A DNA stretch of 8,595 nucleotides from Gemmatimonadota bacterium (GTDB lineage Bacteria; Gemmatimonadota; Gemmatimonadetes; Longimicrobiales; Longimicrobiaceae). Location of the stretch: contig JAHWJJ010000178.1 in assembly GCA_019348475.1 (NCBI GenBank), positions 1 to 8,595 on the forward strand. Direction: 5' to 3'. The position numbers were made by a program, and so were the translations under genes. This document shows positions 1 to 4,889 of the stretch, piece by piece; the first letter of the stretch is position 1; the number at the start of each line of letters is the position of its first letter. The notes beneath the pieces were generated by a model. That model was given only the letters and a program-made list of their open reading frames with translations. It did not search any database and was not told the DNA's origin.

Positions 1-588
1 CGCGTGGCGCTGGCCAAGATCACGCTGCAGAAAGCCAACCTGCTGCTGCTGGACGAGCCCACCAACCACCTGGACATCGAGAGCCGCGAGGTGCTGGAAG
101 AGGCGCTGGAGGGGTACGAAGGCACGGTGATCCTCATCTCCCACGACCGCGCGATGCTCTCGTCCATCTCCACCCGCGTGTGGGCGTACGAGGACGGGCG
201 GTTCGTGGACTACCCCGGCGGCTACGACGAGTGGCTGGACTGGAGCGCGCGCCGCAAGGCGGAATCCGCCGCCACCGCCGTCCTGGCCCGCGCCGCCGAG
301 CCCAAGGCCGGCTCGGGTGCCGCCTCCGCGCCGAAGCCGGCGACCCTGTCCAAGAACGAGATCCGCCGCCGCGAGCGCGAGCAGCAGCAGCTGGAAGCGC
401 GGATTGAGCAGATCGAGGCGCGCATCGCCGGGATCGAGGCCACCCTGGGCGACCCCGCCCTCTACGCCGCCGGCGCCGACCCCACGCGCCCCGCCACCCT
501 CGCCGCCGAGCGCGACACCCTCGCCGCCGAGCTCGCCGAGGCGTACGCCACCTGGGAGCGGGTAGGCGAGGAGCTTGCGGGCGTGTAG
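1..588 (+). CDS. ABC-F family ATPase, C-terminal part (5' end outside window)
   Basis: This is the C-terminal 195 residues of an ABC-F protein, the soluble ATPases without membrane domains that bind the ribosomal E site and relieve stalled or antibiotic-bound ribosomes. The window opens at the arginine that follows the ABC signature (R-VALAKITL). Walker B and the family's hallmark follow as LLLLDEPTNHLD (about residues 14-25), then the H-switch ISHDR (46-50). After the ATPase core comes an Ala/Pro linker (about 95-115), then a charged, heptad-like stretch from about 117 to the end. That stretch is the C-terminal coiled-coil extension seen in Uup/YheS-like members, so this is the second of the two ATPase domains. 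Reading is open from base 1 to TAG 586-588. The subfamily cannot be decided without the N-terminal half and the interdomain linker. The family call is very secure; the individual role is inferred. Confidence 0.93.
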   Translation, partial: RVALAKITLQKANLLLLDEPTNHLDIESREVLEEALEGYEGTVILISHDRAMLSSISTRVWAYEDGRFVDYPGGYDEWLDWSARRKAESAATAVLARAAEPKAGSGAASAPKPATLSKNEIRRREREQQQLEARIEQIEARIAGIEATLGDPALYAAGADPTRPATLAAERDTLAAELAEAYATWERVGEELAGV

Positions 589-610
589 CTTTGGAAGAGA
601 CCCTCTGGAC

Positions 611-616
611 AGGAGG
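611..616 (+). promoter_or_regulatory. Shine-Dalgarno AGGAGG that fixes the UPF0175 start
   Basis: A perfect AGGAGG sits 5 bases before ATG 622. An in-frame GTG at 616 overlaps this motif and therefore cannot be the start. It is the strongest ribosome-binding site in the window. It suggests that the toxin-antitoxin pair is translated independently of the ABC-F gene, whose stop is 22 bases upstream of the motif. Confidence 0.8.
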
Positions 617-621
617 TGCCC

Positions 622-870
622 ATGAGTACGCTGTCAATCCCGGACGAAGTGCTCCGCTCCGCGAACATGACGGAGCAGGAGATGGTCGTTGAACTGGCGA
701 TCGCCCTTTATCAACGTGAAAAGGTCACCATCGAGCAGGCGGCCGGCATGGCTGGGATGGACCGCATCGCCTTCCAGCGGGAACTCGCGAATCGCGATCT
801 CTACCTGACGCTCGACGTGGATGACCTGGAGCAGGACATCGCCACTCTTCGTGGGCTGGGGCGCCTTTGA
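622..870 (+). CDS. UPF0175 family antitoxin-like protein
   Basis: An 82-residue acidic protein with the UPF0175 pattern. An N-terminal strand (STLSIPDEVL, 2-11) leads into the helix around LAIALYQREKVTIEQAAGMAGM (about 25-46), with the helix-turn-helix-like VTIEQAAGMAGMDRIAFQREL. The tail is DLEQDIATLRGL (68-79), a D-x-x-D-x-x-L ending typical of the family. ATG 622 is chosen because of the AGGAGG 5 bases upstream. UPF0175 members are found beside DUF3368 genes and are taken to be the DNA-binding antitoxin of a type II pair that also represses its own operon. The next gene starts inside this stop codon. Base composition is clearly lower in GC than the neighbours (32 G/C of 60 at 661-720, counted by hand), which suggests an acquired module. 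Family assignment is good; activity is inferred. Confidence 0.85.
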   Translation: MSTLSIPDEVLRSANMTEQEMVVELAIALYQREKVTIEQAAGMAGMDRIAFQRELANRDLYLTLDVDDLEQDIATLRGLGRL

Positions 871-1346
871 TCGTGATCAGTGACTCCTCGTCACTGATTG
901 CCGTCGCCGCGGTCGGACACCTGGAGGTGCTGCGTGGCCTGTACGGCGAGGTCGTCGTGCCCCACGCCGTCTGGACCGAGGTTACGGCACGCGATCGTCC
1001 AGGGGCCGCAGACATTCGGATTGCAACCTGGATCCGGGTTGCCTCGGTTAGAAATCGTGCGCTGATCAGCGACCTTCCTCAGCGGGTCGGGGCCGGAGAG
1101 GGGGAAGCAATGGTCCTTGCGCAGGAACTGTCCGCCGATCTCCTGTTGATCGACGAACGGAAGGCGAGAAAGACCGCCTTGCAGCTGGGGCTCCCCGTAA
1201 CGGGCATCATTGGCGTTCTGCTGGAGGCCAAGAAGGCAGGCCTGATCTCCGCCATCAAGCCGATCCTTGACCAGATGGAGGCAGTCGTTGCGTTCCGGCT
1301 CAAGCGCTCGCTGTACAATGCAGCGGTACGTGCCGCGGGAGAGTGA
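867..1346 (+). CDS. DUF3368 PIN-like toxin
   Basis: A 159-residue protein starting MIVISDSSSLI, the usual opening of DUF3368 proteins, a PIN-domain relative of VapC ribonucleases. Candidate metal-binding acids in PIN order are D6, E38 (in VWTEV), E78/E80 (in GEGEA) and D96 (in LLIDERKAR). The family phrase around 91-101 is intact. TTG 867 is preferred over GTG 873 because it gives the conserved first residues and overlaps the antitoxin stop as TTGA, so the two are probably translationally coupled. There is no strong Shine-Dalgarno beyond a GGGG at 857-860. The length fits the family and no truncation is seen, so the toxin is probably intact. The expected role is RNA cleavage held in check by the upstream UPF0175 protein. 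A hicB-like remnant starts 2 bases after the stop. Confidence 0.86.
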   Translation: MIVISDSSSLIAVAAVGHLEVLRGLYGEVVVPHAVWTEVTARDRPGAADIRIATWIRVASVRNRALISDLPQRVGAGEGEAMVLAQELSADLLLIDERKARKTALQLGLPVTGIIGVLLEAKKAGLISAIKPILDQMEAVVAFRLKRSLYNAAVRAAGE

Positions 1347-1348
1347 CC

Positions 1349-1510
1349 GTGTCAAGCCGGCACACGCTGATCATCTATTGAAGCGATGAAGATCAGCTGT
1401 TCATCGCGGAAGTCCCTGAACGCTCTGGGTGCAAGGCCGACCGCGGCTCGCACGAGGATGCGCTTGCGATCCTGGCGAAGAGCGAAGCATACGGGGCTCA
1501 CCCCGAATGA
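1349..1510 (+). pseudogene. HicB-type antitoxin remnant with in-frame TGA
   Basis: Reading from GTG 1349 gives VSSRHTLIIY, then TGA at 1379-1381, then SDEDQLFIAEVPERSGCKAD and RGSHEDALAILAKSEAYGAHPE, ending at TGA 1508-1510. This matches the start of HicB antitoxins, which commonly read YWSDEDQ-FIAEVPELPGC-ADG followed by an EEALA helix. The in-frame TGA falls exactly where the family has tryptophan, so TGG to TGA is a one-base change. The C-terminal part (usually a W-I-E-x-A helix and DNA-binding tail) is missing. GTG 1349 lies 2 bases after the DUF3368 stop, behind a GGGAGAG at 1337-1343, as if it had been the third gene of the same transcript. No HicA gene is visible. The similarity is from memory of the family, not a search. 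A sequencing error could explain the first stop but not the missing C-terminus. Confidence 0.6.
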
Positions 1511-1522
1511 CCTGTAGATCCC

Positions 1523-1530
1523 GGAAGAGG
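1523..1530 (+). promoter_or_regulatory. Possible Shine-Dalgarno for an upstream, non-canonical hflX start
   Basis: GGAAGAGG sits 5 bases before ATC 1536. From that codon the hflX frame reads ISTRELIELAEPREKAVLVG with no stop, continuing into the annotated protein. If ATC (or an ancestral ATG here) is the true start, this is its ribosome-binding site. A competing site, GGGAGAAGG at 1573-1581, lies 8 bases before GTG 1590. Confidence 0.4.
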
Positions 1531-1589
1531 TCCTTATCAGCACGCGAGAACTGATCGAGCTGGCGGAGCCCAGGGAGAAGGCGGTCCTG

Positions 1590-2828
1590 GTGGGCGCGCC
1601 GCCCAAGCAGCAGGCCGCCGAGGTTACCGAGGAGCACCTCCAGGAGCTGGAGCGCCTGGCCGACACGGCGGGGGTGGACGTGCTGGACTCGTTCGTCCAG
1701 CGCCTGGACCATCCGCACCACAAGTTCTTTATCGGCGAGGGAAAGGCCGAGGAGCTGAAGCACTTCGTGGAGGCGGAGGGGGCCACGCTCATCCTGTTCG
1801 ACGACGAGCTGTCGCCGGCCCAGGGGCGCAACCTGGAGCGCGTGGTGGGAACGCGCATCATGGACCGCGCCGAGCTCATCCTGGACATCTTTGCCACCCG
1901 CGCCCGCAGCAGCGAGGCCCGCGCGCAGGTGGAGCTGGCGCAGCTGCAGTACATGCGTCCCCGCCTTACCCGCATGTGGAGCCACCTTTCCCGCAGCCGC
2001 AGCGGCCCCGGCATGCGCGGTCCCGGCGAAACGCAGCTGGAGACGGACCGCCGCCTGATCGACCACCGCATCGCGCGGCTCAAGGGCGAGCTGGAGCACA
2101 TCGCCCGGCAGCGGCAGACGCAGCGCAAGGGGCGCGAGGGGCAGATGCGCGCCTCGCTCGTGGGCTACACCAACGCCGGCAAGTCGTCCATCCTGCGCAA
2201 GATGAGCGGCACGGAGGTGTTCGTGGAGGACCGGCTGTTCGCCACGCTGGACCCCACCACGCGCGCCGTGGACGTGGGCGAGGGCTCCGAGGTGCTGCTG
2301 ACGGACACGGTGGGGTTCATCCGCAAGCTGCCGCACCACCTGGTGGCATCGTTCCGGGCCACGCTGGAGGAGGCGGCCGAGGCGGACCTGCTGCTGCACA
2401 CCATCGACGCCTCGCACCACGCGTGGGAGGAGCAGCTGGAGGTGGTGCGCGAGGTGCTGGCGGACCTGGAGCTGCGCGACCGGCCCACCGTCCTGGTCTT
2501 CAACAAGACCGACCGCCTGACGCACGACGAGGAGCAGGCGCTGCGCGAGCGCACCTTTGCCGAGCCCTCCATCTTCGTCAACACCATCGAAGAGGGCGGG
2601 CTGGAGCCGCTGCGCCAGCTGCTGCACGACGAGGTGCGCAAGATCCGCCCGGACGTAGAGCTGACGCTCTCGTCCTCGCAGGGGGGGCTGCTGGCGGAGA
2701 TCTACCGCGAGGGCGAGGTGCTGGAGCGCGAGGACAGGGGCGCCGAGATCCACCTGCGCGCCCGCCTCCCCAACGCCGCCCTCGGCCGCCTGCGCAGCCG
2801 CGGCGTAAAGGTGTACGGCGGCGGATGA
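1590..2828 (+). CDS. hflX: GTPase HflX (ribosome-splitting factor)
   Basis: HflX binds the 50S subunit or 70S ribosome and splits stalled ribosomes in a GTP-dependent way. Counting from GTG 1590 (412 residues), the N-terminal domain carries FFIGEGKAEEL (47-56) and LFDDELSPAQGRNLE (69-83). The linker helices contain the family signature GPGMRGPGETQLETDRR (139-155). The G domain shows G1 GYTNAGKSS (192-200), the switch LFATLDPTTR (217-226), G3 DTVGF (239-243) and G4 NKTD (305-308). The G5 region reads FVNTIEEGGLEPL rather than the usual S-A-x-x-G form. GTG 1590 is the first ATG, GTG or TTG start, but the frame is open from 1518. The upstream residues PREKAVLVG match the first strand of HflX (AVLV in E. 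coli), so the real protein probably starts near 1536. The next gene overlaps the stop by ATGA. It lies two to three genes downstream of another ribosome factor, the ABC-F gene. Confidence 0.95.
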   Translation: MGAPPKQQAAEVTEEHLQELERLADTAGVDVLDSFVQRLDHPHHKFFIGEGKAEELKHFVEAEGATLILFDDELSPAQGRNLERVVGTRIMDRAELILDIFATRARSSEARAQVELAQLQYMRPRLTRMWSHLSRSRSGPGMRGPGETQLETDRRLIDHRIARLKGELEHIARQRQTQRKGREGQMRASLVGYTNAGKSSILRKMSGTEVFVEDRLFATLDPTTRAVDVGEGSEVLLTDTVGFIRKLPHHLVASFRATLEEAAEADLLLHTIDASHHAWEEQLEVVREVLADLELRDRPTVLVFNKTDRLTHDEEQALRERTFAEPSIFVNTIEEGGLEPLRQLLHDEVRKIRPDVELTLSSSQGGLLAEIYREGEVLEREDRGAEIHLRARLPNAALGRLRSRGVKVYGGG

Positions 2829-3085
2829 TGACGGAGCCCGATCTGCTCGGCCGCATCACCGTGGAGCCGGGGAAGCGGAGCGGCCAGCCCTGCATCCGCG
2901 GGATCCGGATGACGGTCAAGGACGTCCTGGAGTACATGGCGGGCGGGATGACCGCGGCCGAGGTCCTGGAGGATTTTCCGGAGCTGGAGCCGGACGACAT
3001 CCGCGCCTGTCTCGCGTTCGCCATCGAGTGTCTGCCCAGGCCGGAGCCATTCGGGTCCGCCGACGCGCCTCCGGCGAGCGGATGA
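2825..3085 (+). CDS. DUF433 antitoxin-like protein
   Basis: An 86-residue protein from ATG 2825 (85 from ATG 2828) with the DUF433 pattern: ITVEPGKRSGQPCIRGIRMT (11-30), then VKDVLEYMAGGMTAAEVLED (31-50), then FPELEPDDIRACLAFAIE (51-68). The G-x-P-C-I-R-G-x-R core is intact. DUF433 proteins are small winged-helix-like proteins that usually sit directly before a DUF5615 PIN-like toxin and are considered its antitoxin. Here the following bases do not encode anything resembling DUF5615, so this copy looks orphaned. ATG 2825 overlaps the hflX stop as ATGA and no separate Shine-Dalgarno is obvious, so translation is probably coupled to hflX. The last 15 or so residues (Pro/Ala/Ser-rich) lie outside the conserved core. 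Family call is good; function is inferred. Confidence 0.85.
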   Translation: MMTEPDLLGRITVEPGKRSGQPCIRGIRMTVKDVLEYMAGGMTAAEVLEDFPELEPDDIRACLAFAIECLPRPEPFGSADAPPASG

Positions 3086-3113
3086 TGGGCTCTGCGTACA
3101 CCTCCAGGAGCGA

Positions 3114-3239
3114 ATGAATTCGCCGCTGGGACTGCGCAAAGTCCCCCTGCGCGGACTGTACCGCGGCCGTCGGGGCCCGGGGGCGGCTCCGCGTGATCCC
3201 CGTGGTGGATTCCTCGACGCGCAGAGGGCCGAGGTGTGA
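3114..3239 (+). CDS. Doubtful small ORF, 41 codons
   Basis: ATG 3114 follows an AGGAG at 3106-3110 with only 3 bases between. The ORF begins MNSPLGLRKV and ends LDAQRAEV at TGA 3237-3239, which overlaps the GTG start of the DUF2520 gene (GTGA). The product would be basic and rich in Gly and Arg, with no recognised domain. In this GC-rich DNA short ORFs arise easily by chance, so the only support is the ribosome-binding site and the stop/start overlap. It may be a leader ORF coupling translation into the next gene, or nothing. The remainder of the 3086-3235 spacer holds a 6-bp inverted repeat (GGGACT 3128-3133, AGTCCC 3140-3145) without a T-run, and no convincing promoter. Confidence 0.25.
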   Translation: MNSPLGLRKVPLRGLYRGRRGPGAAPRDPRGGFLDAQRAEV

Positions 3240-4147
3240 CGGAAGGTGCTGGCGGGGCTCCCTCGGAATACATCGTGGCGCGCCACCTGTGGATCGTGGG
3301 GGCGGGGCGGACGGGGCTCGCGCTGGGGCTGCGGCTGCACCGCGCGCACGCCGTCGCGCGGCTGACGGTGACGGGGCGAAGGCCGCACGCGCCCGAACAT
3401 CCGCTCTTTGCGGGTGATCCGCCGGGGGCGGCGTACCGCGCGTCCGTCGAGGACGCGCCGGAGGACGCGGACGCCGTCGTGATCGCGGTGCCCGACGCGG
3501 CGATCGCCGAGGTGGCGGAGCGGCTGGCATCCATCGGCCTGCCGCCGTCCATCCCCATCCTGCACACCAGCGGCAGCCGCTCCACCGACGTCCTTGACCC
3601 GCTCGCGGAGCGCGGACATCCGGCGGCGTCGGCGCACCCGCTGGCGGCCATCGCGGACCCGGTGGACGGGGCGGACCGGCTGGCGGGCGCCACCTGGGGG
3701 GTGGAGGGCGAGGGCGCCGCGGCGGCGCTGGCGGAGCGCATGGTCCGCGCCTGCGGCGGCCACGCACTGCGCATTGCGCCGGGGGGAAAGCCGGCGTACC
3801 ACGCGGCGGCGGTGTTCGCCAGCAACTACGCGGTCGCGCTCCTTTCCGTGGCCGAGCGGCTGATGGAGCAGGCCGGGGTGCCCGCGGCGGAGGCGCGCCC
3901 CGCCCTGGCGGCGCTGGCCGCGGGCGCGGTGGAGAACGTGGGGGCGCGGGGGCCGGCGGCGGCCCTGACCGGACCCGTCGCCCGGGGCGACGTGCAGACC
4001 GTGGCCCTGCACCTGGGCCGGTTGTCGGCGGACGAGCGGACGCTATATTCCCTCCTGGGCCGCGAGGCCCTGCGGCTGGCGCGAACGGAGGGGGTGGACG
4101 CCGCGGCGGCGGAGCGGCTGGGCGCACTGCTGGGGGAGGGGAGTTGA
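3236..4147 (+). CDS. Rossmann-like / DUF2520 domain protein
   Basis: A 303-residue protein with two domains. The N-terminal Rossmann fold has the nucleotide-binding turn VGAGRTG (21-27) and the strand [18 protein letters not shown] (78-93). It then shows HTSGS (110-114) and [11 protein letters not shown] (132-142). The C-terminal DUF2520 helical domain carries [14 protein letters not shown] (185-198) and LTGPVARGD (244-252), both typical of the family. The fold resembles ketopantoate-reductase or F420-type dehydrogenases and the family is thought to be an NAD(P)-dependent oxidoreductase, but its substrate is unknown to me. GTG 3236 has AGAGGG at 3223-3228, 7 bases upstream. GTG 3275, just before the first strand, is a reasonable alternative start. 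The stop overlaps the pdxJ start as TTGA, which implies coupled expression with vitamin B6 synthesis. No defects are seen. Confidence 0.88.
   Translation: MTEGAGGAPSEYIVARHLWIVGAGRTGLALGLRLHRAHAVARLTVTGRRPHAPEHPLFAGDPPGAAYRASVEDAPEDADAVVIAVPDAAIAEVAERLASIGLPPSIPILHTSGSRSTDVLDPLAERGHPAASAHPLAAIADPVDGADRLAGATWGVEGEGAAAALAERMVRACGGHALRIAPGGKPAYHAAAVFASNYAVALLSVAERLMEQAGVPAAEARPALAALAAGAVENVGARGPAAALTGPVARGDVQTVALHLGRLSADERTLYSLLGREALRLARTEGVDAAAAERLGALLGEGS
4132..4139 (+). promoter_or_regulatory. Shine-Dalgarno supporting the TTG start of pdxJ
   Basis: GGGGGAGG, within the longer purine run 4132-4143, ends 4 bases before TTG 4144. The run lies inside the last codons of the DUF2520 gene. With the conserved PdxJ N-terminus beginning directly after the TTG, it makes this unusual start codon credible. 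Confidence 0.65.
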
Positions 4148-4866
4148 GGCTCTACGTCAACATCGACCACGTGGCCACCGTGCGCCAGGCGCGCGGCACG
4201 GACGAGCCGGACCCCGTGCGCGCCGCCGTGCTGGCGGAGCTGGGCGGCGCCGACGGCATTACCGTGCACCTGCGCGAGGACCGGCGCCACGTGCAGGACC
4301 GCGACGTGCGCCTGCTGATGGAAACGGCGCGCACCGTCGTGAACCTGGAGCTGGCGGCGGCGTCGGACGTGCTGGCGCTGGCCGAGGAGTGGCGCCCGCA
4401 CCAGACCACGCTGGTCCCCGAGCGGCGCGAAGAGGTGACGACGGAGGGGGGGCTCACCTTCAGCCAGGCGACGCGCGCGGGGCTGGCCGAGGGGGTGCGC
4501 CGGCTGAAGGAGGCGGGGATCCGCACCTCGCTGTTCATCGACCCCGATCCGGAGAGCGTGCGCGCCTCCCTGGACCTTGGCGCCCACGCCGTGGAACTGC
4601 ACACGGGCGAGTACGCCAACGCGCGCGGCGCGGAGCGCGACGCGCAGCTGGGGCGGCTGCGGCGCGCGGCGGCGCTGGGGCGCTCGCTGGGGCTGGCCGT
4701 CCACGCCGGCCACGGGCTCACCTACGAGAACGTGGCGCCGCTGGCCGCGGTGGAGGAGATCGAGGAGCTGAACATCGGCCACTCCATCGTGAGCCGCGCC
4801 GTCTTTACCGGCCTGGAGCGCGCCGTCCGCGAGATGGCGGAGATCCTGCGCCGCGCCCGCCGCTGA
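4144..4866 (+). CDS. pdxJ: Pyridoxine 5'-phosphate synthase PdxJ
   Basis: PdxJ condenses 1-deoxy-D-xylulose 5-phosphate with 3-amino-2-oxopropyl phosphate to give pyridoxine 5'-phosphate, the last ring-closing step of the DXP-dependent vitamin B6 pathway. The 240-residue TIM-barrel protein is full length and shows the family motifs in order: [14 protein letters not shown] (5-18), [14 protein letters not shown] (41-54), VNLELAA (66-72, containing the expected catalytic Glu), TEGGLTF (100-106), LFIDPD (130-135), VELHTGEYA (150-158), [11 protein letters not shown] (187-197) and [14 protein letters not shown] (208-221). TTG 4144 is chosen because [10 protein letters not shown] is the normal opening and a GGGGGAGG precedes it. 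The gene overlaps the DUF2520 stop by TTGA. The next gene begins 23 bases after its stop, so all are probably in one transcript. Nothing about the protein looks abnormal. Confidence 0.97.
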   Translation: MRLYVNIDHVATVRQARGTDEPDPVRAAVLAELGGADGITVHLREDRRHVQDRDVRLLMETARTVVNLELAAASDVLALAEEWRPHQTTLVPERREEVTTEGGLTFSQATRAGLAEGVRRLKEAGIRTSLFIDPDPESVRASLDLGAHAVELHTGEYANARGAERDAQLGRLRRAAALGRSLGLAVHAGHGLTYENVAPLAAVEEIEELNIGHSIVSRAVFTGLERAVREMAEILRRARR

Positions 4867-4889
4867 CACCCCCACCCGGACCCCTCTCC

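Noticed and set aside
616..618. GTG as start of the UPF0175 gene
   Set aside because: It overlaps the AGGAGG ribosome-binding site at 611-616; ATG 622 has the correct spacing.
1379..1381. TGA in the hicB-like frame as a recoded (tryptophan or selenocysteine) codon
   Set aside because: TGA is the normal stop of most genes in this window, no recoding structure is evident, and the frame is also truncated at its 3' end. Decay is simpler.
1976..2824. Long + strand frame inside hflX that runs into the DUF433 gene in the same frame
   Set aside because: The part over hflX is Arg/Pro/Ala-rich nonsense in the wrong frame. Only the part from 2825 shows a family pattern, so DUF433 is called from there and a fusion is not supported.
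3128..3145. Inverted repeat GGGACT/AGTCCC as terminator after DUF433
   Set aside because: It has only six pairs, no following T-run, and lies within a possible small ORF. Chance is a sufficient explanation.
4389..4889. Upstream extension of the Hpt-like protein frame through pdxJ
   Set aside because: It overlaps the well-conserved PdxJ frame and lacks domain content. ATG 4890 after the pdxJ stop gives a natural start.
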